A stretch of DNA of 64,000 nt from Hyphomonadaceae bacterium UKL13-1 (GTDB taxonomy: Bacteria > Pseudomonadota > Alphaproteobacteria > Caulobacterales > Aquidulcibacteraceae), in assembly GCA_001602435.1 (NCBI GenBank), contig CP012156.1, forward strand, positions 186,001 to 250,000, in the 5' to 3' direction. Below, in pieces: positions 26,954 through 34,883 of the stretch; positions within the stretch are counted from its first letter, which is position 1; each line of letters begins with the position of its first letter. The notes under the pieces were generated by a model. It did no database searches, was not told where the DNA came from, and saw nothing but the letters and a program-made list of their open reading frames with translations. The translations under genes and the position numbers were made by a program.

Positions 26954-27706
26954 TTAGTCGAAGGCAGGGAGCCGTTCGTTTTCGATGGTGATTTCAACCC
27001 GATCAGAGGCCATTCTGGCTTCGCCATATTCGAGAGGGCGGCCCAGACCATCTACATTCCAAGCATGGGTCACCAGCAATGGAATGTGTCGCGGAACATT
27101 GAGGAGCTGGGTTTCTTGCGTGGTCGGTAAGCGCGAACTGATCTTGGTGCGCAGGCGCGTATAATCGGGCACACCGCAATCAATCAGGGTTTGCGTAATC
27201 GACTTTGATCGCGCGTAAAACACTGCAAATGTCGGGAAGCGTTCAAAGGCGAACCAATGTCTAGCGACCGAAATGACTTGCCCATTGGCAAAACCTAGAC
27301 GTTCAAGAAAGATCGTCGGTGAGCCACCTTTAAGTCCAAGTGCTGCTGCAACATGGGGTTCGGCTGGGCGAGTGTCCAAGGTCAATGTCTTGGTTTCTGG
27401 GTTGGCGGCTTGTTCTTGCAAACCTGCAGAAAAACGCGTTCGCTTTCCGATTCCGTAGATCAAAGTTGGTCGCCGTACAAAACTTCCTCGCCCTTGGGTC
27501 GATTCGACCAAGCCTTTCGATTGCAGATGCGCCAGCGCGCGTCGAGTCGTGTGACGATTTGTCGAAAACCGTTCACATATCTGCAGCTCAGTTGGCAATT
27601 TGTCGCCCGGCACCAACCGACGCTCGGAAATTTCTACTTCGAGCCACTGGACAATTGCGCGCCAATTTGTTGTCGTTTGGCCTTTTTCATCAATAACAAT
27701 TGACAT
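26954..27706 (-). CDS. phnF: GntR/HutC-family phosphonate regulator
   Basis: A 250-residue regulator. The N-terminal winged helix shows LVPGDKLPTELQICERFSTNRHTTRRALAHLQSKGLVESTQGRGSFV. The C-terminal UTRA-type ligand domain includes PTIFLERLGFANGQVISVARHWF and ends with the typical MASDRVEITIENE. It is divergent from phnG, and a palindrome in the intergenic region fits its operator. PhnF proteins of this class usually repress phn genes until phosphate is short or a ligand is present. Confidence 0.92.
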   Translation of the reverse strand: MSIVIDEKGQTTTNWRAIVQWLEVEISERRLVPGDKLPTELQICERFSTNRHTTRRALAHLQSKGLVESTQGRGSFVRRPTLIYGIGKRTRFSAGLQEQAANPETKTLTLDTRPAEPHVAAALGLKGGSPTIFLERLGFANGQVISVARHWFAFERFPTFAVFYARSKSITQTLIDCGVPDYTRLRTKISSRLPTTQETQLLNVPRHIPLLVTHAWNVDGLGRPLEYGEARMASDRVEITIENERLPAFD

Positions 27707-27745
27707 TTTACTGCCTTTTTACATTGAGCACAACAAATTTATATT

Positions 27746-27763
27746 ATGTCACAGCAATGACAC
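27746..27763. promoter_or_regulatory. Candidate Pho box between phnF and phnG
   Basis: On the minus strand GTGTCAT-TGCT-GTGACAT matches the 7-4-7 layout of alphaproteobacterial Pho boxes (CTGTCAT-N4-CTGTCAT) at 11 of 14 positions. Because the site is nearly symmetric (TGTCA-N6-TGACA), it could serve either divergent gene. An AT-rich TATAAA follows on the minus strand. PhoB control of phn genes is well established elsewhere; here it is inferred. Confidence 0.45.
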
Positions 27764-27773
27764 AATAAATCTG

Positions 27774-27802
27774 TTGAATTTATACTAGTATACCGATAGC
27801 AT
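27774..27802 (+). promoter_or_regulatory. Candidate phnG promoter with embedded operator palindrome
   Basis: TTGAAT (27774-27779), a 17-base spacer and TAGCAT (27797-27802) make a moderate promoter facing phnG. The spacer holds the perfect palindrome TATACTAGTATA (27781-27792), well placed for repression and of the AT-rich, CTAG-centred kind bound by HutC-type GntR proteins. PhnF encoded next door is the obvious candidate binder. Confidence 0.5.
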
Positions 27803-27842
27803 AATGCAAGTCCTAATTCAATCAATTCAAAAGTTGTTCGCT

Positions 27843-28328
27843 ATGACCCAATCGTACACAGACGAATTTGTTGACAATTCCCAGTTGGCCGGCACGCCCC
27901 GTCAAGGCTGGTTGTCGACTTTGGCAAAGGCCCCGGCGTCAGAGGTTTTAAGGCTTTGGGAGGGCTTGGTTGCGCCAGAAAGCCAAGTTCTTCGCCCCGC
28001 TGAAACCGGCATGGTGATGGTGCGTGGTCGCACAGGCGGCGCAGGCAATCCGTTTAACCTTGGCGAGATGACGGTCACGCGCTGTGCGATCCGTTTGGCT
28101 ACCGGGGAAACCGGCATCGGCTATGTGGCTGGTCGAGATAAAGCGCACGCCTATGTCGCAGCCGTTGCTGACGCGATGATGCAATCCTCCGTCTGGCACG
28201 ACCAAGTTCGCGACGGTCTGATTGAACCCTTGCAGCAGGCCTCTGATGCACGACGCGATGTCCTAAGCCGGAAGGCAAAGGCCACGCAGGTTGAGTTTTT
28301 CACGATGGTTCGAGACCGGAAGGCCTAG
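27843..28328 (+). CDS. phnG: C-P lyase core subunit PhnG
   Basis: A 161-residue subunit of the PhnGHIJ core complex that, with PhnL and ATP, couples methylphosphonate and other alkylphosphonates to ribose 5'-triphosphate. Family blocks: LRPAETGMVMVRGRTGGAGNPFNLGEMTVTRCAIRL, then GIGYVAGRDKAHAYVAAVADA. ATG 27843 gives the usual length; ATG 27804 would add 13 residues inside the likely transcription start region. No strong ribosome site. First gene of the lyase block. Confidence 0.95.
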   Translation: MTQSYTDEFVDNSQLAGTPRQGWLSTLAKAPASEVLRLWEGLVAPESQVLRPAETGMVMVRGRTGGAGNPFNLGEMTVTRCAIRLATGETGIGYVAGRDKAHAYVAAVADAMMQSSVWHDQVRDGLIEPLQQASDARRDVLSRKAKATQVEFFTMVRDRKA

Positions 28329-28330
28329 AT

Positions 28331-28948
28331 ATGAATGCCCCCCTAAATCTTGCTGAATTGCGCCCCGGCTTTTTTGAGCCCGTCCGTGACAGCCAAAGTG
28401 TTTTTCGTGCGCTCCTGACCGCCACAGCCCAACCCGGGACCCAGGTAGAGCTTGGCAAAGCTTTGACGCCACCGGTCGGTCTCAATCAGACAGCGGCAGC
28501 CGTGCTGTTAACTTTGGCGGATCAAGATACCTTGGTTTGGCTAGAGCCAAGCTTGCGCGGTGGTGCGGTCGAGAGTTGGCTTCGGTTCCACACATCTTGT
28601 CCATTGACCGAGCGAGCAGAAGAAGCTGCTTTTGCCGTCGTGTCTGATACGGCGCTTGCGCCGCAACCTCTGTCAGCTTTCAATCAAGGCGACGCCAAAT
28701 ATCCAGACTTGGCGACCACAGTGCTTGTGATGGTCCAAAATCTTGAGACAGGCGGGAAATTGGTTCTCGAGGGACCCGGGATTGAGACGGTCGCAGAAAT
28801 CGCCCCGCAAGGCGTCCCAGATTTCTTTTGGTCAGAGCGCGCCGAATTAGTGGCTCACTTTCAATTTGGGATCGACGTGATGCTGTGTGCTGAGGCTACG
28901 CTTGTATCGATCCCGCGTACCACCCGCATTCAGATTAAAGGGGAATAA
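28331..28948 (+). CDS. phnH: C-P lyase core subunit PhnH
   Basis: A 205-residue subunit of the core complex that packs with PhnG, PhnI and PhnJ. Typical features are FRALLTATAQPGTQVELG near the N-terminus, GLNQTAAAVLLTLADQDTLVWL, and the late LEGPGIETVAEIAPQGVPDFFWSERAELVAHFQFGIDVMLCAE. Starts 2 bases after phnG, so translation is coupled. Confidence 0.95.
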   Translation: MNAPLNLAELRPGFFEPVRDSQSVFRALLTATAQPGTQVELGKALTPPVGLNQTAAAVLLTLADQDTLVWLEPSLRGGAVESWLRFHTSCPLTERAEEAAFAVVSDTALAPQPLSAFNQGDAKYPDLATTVLVMVQNLETGGKLVLEGPGIETVAEIAPQGVPDFFWSERAELVAHFQFGIDVMLCAEATLVSIPRTTRIQIKGE

Positions 28949-28950
28949 GC

Positions 28951-30084
28951 ATGGCTTATGTGGCTGTTAAGGGCGGCGAGCGCGCGATCACCAACGCGCA
29001 CGCCTGGCTGGGCGAAATGCGTCGTGGCGATGTCGCTGTTCCTGAGTTGAGCGTCGCACAAATTCGCGAACAAATGGGTTTGGCGGTTGATCGTGTGATG
29101 GCCGAAGGCTCTTGCTACGATCCTGATCTGGCCGCTTTGGCCATCAAGCAAGCGCGCGGCGATCTCCCGGAAGCTATTTTCTTGCTGCGGGCTTATCGCA
29201 CAACTCTGCCACGTTTTGGCGCGTCGACCCCGATTGAGACGGCGGACATGGCCGTGCAGCGCCGGGTATCTGCGGCATTCAAGGACATTCCAGGTGGGCA
29301 GGTCCTAGGGCCAACGTTTGATTATACCCACCGTCTATTGGACTTTAAGCTGGCGGCTGATGGCGGCCACGAAGTACCCCCGGCTCAAGTATCTGAAGAA
29401 GTCATGCCGACGCAATTGGCGACCATTGCCCAAGTCTTTGCCCATGAAGGCTTGCTGGAAGGCGATCCGGTTACCGATACTTCCGCACAACCCTATGATC
29501 TGACCCGCGAGCCGATGGCCTTTCCAGCCGACCGCGATCAACGCCTGCAGGCCCTTGCACGCGGCGATGAAGGTTTCCTCTTGAGCCTTGCTTACTCCAG
29601 CCAACGTGGCTGGGGTTCAACCCACCCCCTGTGCGGCGAGATCCGGATGGGTGAAGTCAGTGTCGGCTTTACGCCTGATGAGCTGGGCTTTGAAATTGAG
29701 CTGGCCGATTTGCCGATGACGGAGTGCATCATGCTGTCAGGGTTTGCAGGCTCTGCCGAGCAAGCACCGCAATACACGCGCGGCTATGGTCTCACGTTTG
29801 GCCACAACGAACGCAAAGCGATGAGCATGTCGATTGTCGACCGCGCGCTTCGCGGCCGTGAGTTGGGCGAAGAGGGCCAAGCGCCCTGTCAGGATGAAGA
29901 GTTTGTGCTCTATCACTCCGACGTGGTGGAAGCTTCGGGCTTTGTTCAACACCTCAAGCTGCCACATTACGTCGACTTCCAGGCTGACCTTCAATTCCTG
30001 CGTCGTCTACGTCGGGAGTTCTTTGACGCCAAAGCAAAGGCTTTGGCAGAGCAGGCAGAGCACATGAAGGAGGCCGCAGAATGA
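28951..30084 (+). CDS. phnI: C-P lyase core subunit PhnI (nucleosidase component)
   Basis: A 377-residue subunit. In the pathway PhnI, helped by PhnG, H and L, swaps the adenine of ATP for the phosphonate. Family landmarks: AYVAVKGGERAITNAHAWLGEMRRGD at the start, LLRAYRTTLPRF, SLAYSSQRGWGSTHPLCGEIRMGEV, and the late YHSDVVEASGFVQHLKLPHYVDFQADL. Overlaps phnJ by ATGA. Confidence 0.96.
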   Translation: MAYVAVKGGERAITNAHAWLGEMRRGDVAVPELSVAQIREQMGLAVDRVMAEGSCYDPDLAALAIKQARGDLPEAIFLLRAYRTTLPRFGASTPIETADMAVQRRVSAAFKDIPGGQVLGPTFDYTHRLLDFKLAADGGHEVPPAQVSEEVMPTQLATIAQVFAHEGLLEGDPVTDTSAQPYDLTREPMAFPADRDQRLQALARGDEGFLLSLAYSSQRGWGSTHPLCGEIRMGEVSVGFTPDELGFEIELADLPMTECIMLSGFAGSAEQAPQYTRGYGLTFGHNERKAMSMSIVDRALRGRELGEEGQAPCQDEEFVLYHSDVVEASGFVQHLKLPHYVDFQADLQFLRRLRREFFDAKAKALAEQAEHMKEAAE

Positions 30085-31022
30085 CCGCCACCGAAGCATA
30101 TTCGCGCCCCAACGCGGCACCAGAAGACCGCTATTACACCTATGCTTATCTGGATGAGCAGACCAAGCGGATGATCCGCCGTGCCATCTTGAAGGCCTTG
30201 GCAATCCCTGGCTATCAAGTCCCCTTCGGCTCGCGCGAGATGCCCGTCCCCTACGGTTGGGGTACGGGCGGCATTCAGTTGACTGCAGCCATCATTGGCC
30301 CAGAAGACGTTTATAAGTGCATCGACCAAGGGGCTGATGATACCACAAATGCGGTCTCTATTCGTCGGTTCTTTGCGACTGTGGCCGATGTTGCCACAAC
30401 CGAAGACACCGGCGAAGCGACGATCATTCAGTCGCGCCACCGGATTCCCGAGCAGCCCTTGGCCGATGGCCAAATCATGGTGTTCCAAGTTCCCCAGCCA
30501 GAGCCTCTGCGCGGCCTAGAACCACGAGAAACCGAGACGCGCGCCATGCATGCCTATGGTGAGTATGGCCTGCAATATGTCTCACTCTATGAGAATATAT
30601 CCGCCTACGGACGGATTGCTGCAACGGCAGGTTATCCTGTGATGATTGATGAGCGCTATTTGATGAGCCCTTCACCCATTCCCAAGTTTGACAATCCCAA
30701 AATGCACATGAACCCAGCGATCCTATTGTTTGGCGCGGGTCGTGAGAAGCGGATTTACGCGGTCCCACCATTCACACGGGTGCGCAGTTTGGACTTTGAA
30801 GATTATCCGTTTGAGACACAAAGTTGGGACGAAGTTTGTGCCCTATGCGGCGCCAATGATTCCTATCTGGACGAGGTGGTTCTCGACGATCAGGGACAGC
30901 ACATGTTCGTCTGTTCCGACAGCCACTATTGCGCAGACCGCCGTGCCAAAGGCCATGCAGGCCCCATGGCAGGACACGCGCTTGCCCACATTGAGACCGA
31001 AATCGCGGCAGAGGAAGCATAG
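30081..31022 (+). CDS. phnJ: C-P lyase catalytic subunit PhnJ (radical SAM)
   Basis: A 313-residue [4Fe-4S] radical SAM enzyme that breaks the carbon-phosphorus bond of ribose 1-phosphonate 5-phosphate, releasing the alkane and a 1,2-cyclic phosphate. Four cysteines, Cys253, Cys256, Cys278 and Cys284 (CALC...VCSDSHYC), have exactly the spacing of E. coli Cys241, 244, 266 and 272, three cluster ligands and one catalytic Cys. Glycine-rich PVPYGWGTGGIQ near residue 55 is also conserved. The enzyme looks intact. Confidence 0.97.
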   Translation: MTATEAYSRPNAAPEDRYYTYAYLDEQTKRMIRRAILKALAIPGYQVPFGSREMPVPYGWGTGGIQLTAAIIGPEDVYKCIDQGADDTTNAVSIRRFFATVADVATTEDTGEATIIQSRHRIPEQPLADGQIMVFQVPQPEPLRGLEPRETETRAMHAYGEYGLQYVSLYENISAYGRIAATAGYPVMIDERYLMSPSPIPKFDNPKMHMNPAILLFGAGREKRIYAVPPFTRVRSLDFEDYPFETQSWDEVCALCGANDSYLDEVVLDDQGQHMFVCSDSHYCADRRAKGHAGPMAGHALAHIETEIAAEEA

Positions 31023-31024
31023 CC

Positions 31025-31843
31025 ATGACTGACATCTTGGATCGGCCCGCTTCTACAAATTCTGATGGTCGTGCAGAGCCTCTGCTGCGCGTCTCTCATT
31101 TGACCAAATATTATGGTCATGTCGCTGGGTGCCTCGACATTAGCTTTGAGATGAGACCTGGGGAAGTTCTTGGCATTGTTGGCGAGAGCGGTTCGGGTAA
31201 AACGACTCTTCTCAATTGCATTTCCGGCAAGCTGGCCCCCACTTCAGGGTCCATTGCCTTCAACTCGCGTCGTCATGGCTTGGTGGACATCTATGATTTG
31301 TCAGAGCCAGATCGACGCCGCATGCAGCGCGAAGATTGGGGCTTTGTGCACCAGAATCCTCGTGACGGCCTCAGAATGCGTGTTTCGGGTGGTGCCAATG
31401 TCGCTGAGCCATTGATGAACCTCGGTCGCCGCCATTATGGCGACATGCGGCAAGCAACCATGGACTGGTTGAGCCGCGTTGAACTTGATTTGGGTCGCGT
31501 TGACGATAAGCCGCGGAACTTTTCTGGCGGCATGCAACAACGCATTCAGATTGCCCGCAATCTAATTCATAACCCCCGCCTTGTGTTTATGGATGAGCCG
31601 ACCGGCGGGCTAGATGTTTCCGTTCAGGCGCGTTTGCTTGATCTATTGCGCGAGTTGGTGCGGGACCTTGGACTGGCTGCCATCATTGTGACGCATGATA
31701 TGGCCGTTGCCCGCCTCATGGCAGATCGCTTGATGGTGATGAAAGGCGGTCATGTCGTGGAGACTGGCCTAGCCGATCAAGTGCTCGACGACCCGCAGCA
31801 TCCCTATACCCAATTATTGGTCTCAAGCGTGCTGCAAATCTAA
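31025..31843 (+). CDS. phnK: C-P lyase accessory ABC-type ATPase PhnK
   Basis: A 272-residue ATPase of the oligopeptide-transporter type that docks on the PhnJ side of the core complex and is not part of a transporter. Walker A GESGSGKTTLLN, signature NFSGGMQQRIQIARN, Walker B LVFMDEPTGGLDVSVQARLLDL and H-loop IIVTHDMAVAR are all intact. Two bases separate it from phnJ. Confidence 0.95.
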   Translation: MTDILDRPASTNSDGRAEPLLRVSHLTKYYGHVAGCLDISFEMRPGEVLGIVGESGSGKTTLLNCISGKLAPTSGSIAFNSRRHGLVDIYDLSEPDRRRMQREDWGFVHQNPRDGLRMRVSGGANVAEPLMNLGRRHYGDMRQATMDWLSRVELDLGRVDDKPRNFSGGMQQRIQIARNLIHNPRLVFMDEPTGGLDVSVQARLLDLLRELVRDLGLAAIIVTHDMAVARLMADRLMVMKGGHVVETGLADQVLDDPQHPYTQLLVSSVLQI

Positions 31844-31891
31844 AGCACCCTTGTTCCATCCACTTTAGCCTTTTTTTGAAGCGATCCTCCC

Positions 31892-32596
31892 ATGACCCAA
31901 GAAGCAGCTATCCGCGTCGATGATCTCAGCAAGATTTTCACCCTGCACAACCAAGGTGCGACGTCGATTGGCGTCTTTGAGGCGCTCAAGCTGGAAGTGA
32001 TGCCTGGCGAATGTGTTGTCTTGGCGGGTGAATCCGGCGTCGGGAAGTCGACCCTAATGCGAACCATTTATGGCAATTACTTGCCAACCTCGGGCGGGGT
32101 TTACGTAAGCCATGACGGCGTGCCCGTGGATATCACCAAGGCACCGCCGCATCAGGTGCTGGAGATCAGACGGCGGACTTTAGGCTATGTCAGTCAGTTC
32201 CTACGCGTGATCCCGCGTGTTTCAACGCTGGATCTCGTCGTTGAGCCGTTGCTTGAAAATGGTGTCGAACTGGAAGAAGCACGCGAGCGGGCGATCACCC
32301 TTCTGCAGGCTTTGCGTTTGCCAGAAGCACATTGGGAACTGCCGCCGTCAACTTTCTCTGGCGGAGAGCAACAGCGCGTCAATATCGCACGCAGCTTCAT
32401 CCGCGAATATCCGGTCCTTCTGTTGGATGAGCCAACGGCTTCCTTGGATGCTGCCAATCGCGCCATCGTCGTAGAACTGATCAATGCGGCTTTGGCTAAA
32501 GGTGCCGCCATGGTCGGGATTTTCCATGATCATGATGTCCGTGATGCGGTAGCCACGCGCTTGTTCAATGTCTCAGAATATAAGGCTGCGGCTTAG
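31892..32596 (+). CDS. phnL: C-P lyase accessory ABC-type ATPase PhnL
   Basis: A 234-residue LolD/MacB-like ATPase: Walker A GESGVGKSTLMR, VSQFLRVIPRVSTLDLV as Q-loop region, signature TFSGGEQQRVNIARS, Walker B VLLLDEPTASLD, H-loop GIFHDHDVRDAV. PhnL works with PhnG, H and I in the first, nucleosidase step. The 48-base gap after phnK contains no terminator. Confidence 0.95.
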   Translation: MTQEAAIRVDDLSKIFTLHNQGATSIGVFEALKLEVMPGECVVLAGESGVGKSTLMRTIYGNYLPTSGGVYVSHDGVPVDITKAPPHQVLEIRRRTLGYVSQFLRVIPRVSTLDLVVEPLLENGVELEEARERAITLLQALRLPEAHWELPPSTFSGGEQQRVNIARSFIREYPVLLLDEPTASLDAANRAIVVELINAALAKGAAMVGIFHDHDVRDAVATRLFNVSEYKAAA

Positions 32597-32632
32597 GTCT
32601 CTTTGACGCTATAGTTTTAGGTGGAGGCTTTT

Positions 32633-33778
32633 ATGCGTACCAGCTTGTTCTCGAAACGCGTCGTCGCACCCGAAGGAGTCGTGGCCGCTCAGGTTGAAAT
32701 TGATGATGGTCACATTGTCGCGATTGTCCCAAGCGAAACGCGTTCTTCGTCGGACGCGCACGATTTAGGCGATGACTTTCTCATCCCTGGTCTGGTCGAC
32801 ATTCATACGGACAATCTGGAAAAGCATTATCAGCCACGCCCGGGTGCGCATTGGGATAGTCTCGGGGCGGCTTTAGCTCATGATGGCCAATGCATCATGG
32901 CGGGTATTACGACCGTCTTTGACAGTCTCAGTCTGCATGGCCGCAAGGACGGCCTCGACCGCAAAGAGGCTTTGGCCCCGATGATTGCGGCAATGGATCA
33001 AGCGGGCGCGGAGGGTCTGCTGCGCGCGGAGCATTTGTTGCATTTGCGCTGTGAGATCACGAACCCTGAGCTGTTGAGTTTGGTGGAACCCCATCTCGAC
33101 AATCCCCGGCTCAAGCTGCTTTCGGTTATGGATCATACCCCCGGCCAACGCCAGACGGCTGACCTCAATCGCTTTAAGGAGCGGATGGAGAAAGCCGGTA
33201 CTGGGCGTCAAGAACTGGACGCTATGTTGGCCGAACAGACGGATTGGCGTGATCAGACAGTGGCTCCCAAAAACCGCGAGACCATTGTGGCCTTGGCCCG
33301 TGAGTTCGGCATTGCCCTAATGAGCCATGATGATGCAACGATAGAACATGTTGAGGAAAGCCATCAGGATGGCTGTGTCGCGGCCGAGTTCCCGGTGAGC
33401 CTTGTTGCTGCCCAACGCGCGCGCGAGCTTGGCCTACTGAATGTGATGGGTGGCCCAAATTTTGTGCGCGGTGCTTCTCATTCGGGTAATTTGAGTGCGC
33501 AAGCCTGTGCGGCGGCCGGTCTTTTGGATATTCTGTCATCAGACTATGTGCCATTGTCGATGATCCGTGCGGCCTTCATGTTGGTAGAGGCTCCCTTCAA
33601 TTGGCCGATCCAGCGCGCCATCGACACGGTCGCTAAGAATCCCGCCCATGTGTGTGGCCTGACCGATCGCGGTGAGATTAAAGTGGGGCAACGAGCTGAT
33701 ATGGTTCGGGTCTATCTTTCGCCAACGGGTTGGCCCATTGTCCGCGCGGTTTGGCGTGAAGGACAAGCAGTGGGATGA
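32633..33778 (+). CDS. phnM: RPnTP diphosphatase PhnM, lyase-block copy
   Basis: A 381-residue enzyme: DIHTDNLEKHYQPRPGAHWD, GITTVFDSLSLHGRKDG, DHTPGQRQTADLN, MSHDDATIEHVEESHQDG and GGPNFVRGASHSGNLSAQ. ATG 32633 has GGAGG 7 bases upstream; an earlier GTG at 32621 is part of that ribosome site. It makes the substrate for PhnJ. Its neighbours place it as the housekeeping PhnM; the copy at 25774 differs in its N-terminus and has its own regulator gene. Confidence 0.96.
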   Translation: MRTSLFSKRVVAPEGVVAAQVEIDDGHIVAIVPSETRSSSDAHDLGDDFLIPGLVDIHTDNLEKHYQPRPGAHWDSLGAALAHDGQCIMAGITTVFDSLSLHGRKDGLDRKEALAPMIAAMDQAGAEGLLRAEHLLHLRCEITNPELLSLVEPHLDNPRLKLLSVMDHTPGQRQTADLNRFKERMEKAGTGRQELDAMLAEQTDWRDQTVAPKNRETIVALAREFGIALMSHDDATIEHVEESHQDGCVAAEFPVSLVAAQRARELGLLNVMGGPNFVRGASHSGNLSAQACAAAGLLDILSSDYVPLSMIRAAFMLVEAPFNWPIQRAIDTVAKNPAHVCGLTDRGEIKVGQRADMVRVYLSPTGWPIVRAVWREGQAVG

Positions 33779-34473
33779 TCCCCCGTTACGCGATTTATTA
33801 TGCGCCGAGAGAGGTGCACCCTTTGAGCCAGATGGCGTCTGCTTGGCTCGGGCGTGATGCGTTCACCAACACAGTCTGTGATCGACCAGTTCTTGAAGGC
33901 CTAGATGGGATCAACCTCGACCAATTGACGCAAGACGCGCGTCACTATGGCTTCCACGCGACGCTGAAAGCCCCTTTTGAATTGCACCCTGAGCAAGACG
34001 AGGCGGGCCTTTTGTTAGCCTTTAAAGCGCTCACCACCCGCCATGCACCCTTTCAAGCGGATATACAGGTCGCGGCTCTGGGACCATTTTTAGCTTTTGT
34101 GCTGGCAATGGACTCGCTGCAGATGCAGGCGCTGCACACGGATTGTGTGGTCGCGCTTGATGGCTTCCGCGCACCATTGAGCGAATTTGATCTCAAGCGT
34201 CGCCTACATTCGGGCATTAGTCAGCGGCATGAAAGCCAATTACGGGAATTTGGCTATCCCTATATTTTTGATGACTTTCGCTTTCACATGACCTTGACCG
34301 AGCGCATTCCCGATCAAGCGCGACGAGCACAGGTCTTGGCGGTCTTACAAGACCATTTCCAAGCCTTTGCTGGCCCACATAAGTTCGAAACCTTGGCAGT
34401 CTTCAAGCAAGGGGCGCGCGATGAGCCATTCACCATCTTGGATCTGCAAAGCCTTACAGGACCCAGCCTTTAG
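33775..34473 (+). CDS. DUF1045 phosphonate-operon 2H phosphoesterase-like protein
   Basis: A 232-residue protein of the phosphonate-operon family TIGR03223/DUF1045. Two H-x-T motifs of the 2H phosphoesterase fold are visible: HYGFHATLKAPFEL and FRFHMTLTERIP. It overlaps phnM by 4 bases. No phnP (the cyclic phosphodiesterase that opens ribose 1,2-cyclic phosphate) is present in this locus, so this protein may perform that step. That assignment is inferred from fold and context. Its 3' end overlaps the convergent DUF1330 gene by 4 bases. Confidence 0.85.
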   Translation: MIPRYAIYYAPREVHPLSQMASAWLGRDAFTNTVCDRPVLEGLDGINLDQLTQDARHYGFHATLKAPFELHPEQDEAGLLLAFKALTTRHAPFQADIQVAALGPFLAFVLAMDSLQMQALHTDCVVALDGFRAPLSEFDLKRRLHSGISQRHESQLREFGYPYIFDDFRFHMTLTERIPDQARRAQVLAVLQDHFQAFAGPHKFETLAVFKQGARDEPFTILDLQSLTGPSL

Positions 34474-34883
34474 CCGCCCATGACTTTGGTGCGAATGTTC
34501 AATTGACCGGCAAGGCCTGCCATCCGATGGACTTCGATGGCTTGATAGTCGGGCGATTGCACCATCGCCAGCATGGCTGCGCGGGAGGGATATTCGGCAA
34601 TCGCCACCATGTCCCAAAGCTCTTCCACTTGGCCCAACATTAGATCGGTGACCATGCCCGAAAAGCGCGTTTTGCCGCCAACGGCTTCGACGCACGCCAC
34701 AACGGCCATACCATAGCGCATATAGGCTTCACGGCCCGTCAATTCAGGCTCTGACCCGTCTGGATAGGTCGCCTTCTCCTTGAACTTCAACAGATTGACC
34801 ATGCAGAATGGCCCATCTTCCTCACCACCAAAAAAGGCTGTTGCGCGTTCTGGGCTTGGAAAAACTTCATTGGTCACATTCAT
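34470..34883 (-). CDS. DUF1330-like dimeric alpha-beta barrel protein
   Basis: A 137-residue protein with the ferredoxin-like DUF1330 pattern: GPFCMVNLLKFKEKATYPDGSEPELTGREAYMRYGMAV, then MVAIAEYPSRAAMLAMVQSPDYQAIEVHRMAGL. Related small proteins act as monooxygenase-like or binding domains with unclear chemistry. Its start overlaps the haloalkane dehalogenase stop by ATGA, so the two are translated together and may share a substrate. Confidence 0.8.
   Translation of the reverse strand: MNVTNEVFPSPERATAFFGGEEDGPFCMVNLLKFKEKATYPDGSEPELTGREAYMRYGMAVVACVEAVGGKTRFSGMVTDLMLGQVEELWDMVAIAEYPSRAAMLAMVQSPDYQAIEVHRMAGLAGQLNIRTKVMGG

Noticed and set aside
26908-27051. N-terminal extension of the leftward PhnM
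   Set aside because: It lies over the end of phnF and has no PhnM similarity; a GTG at 26907 gives the normal family length.
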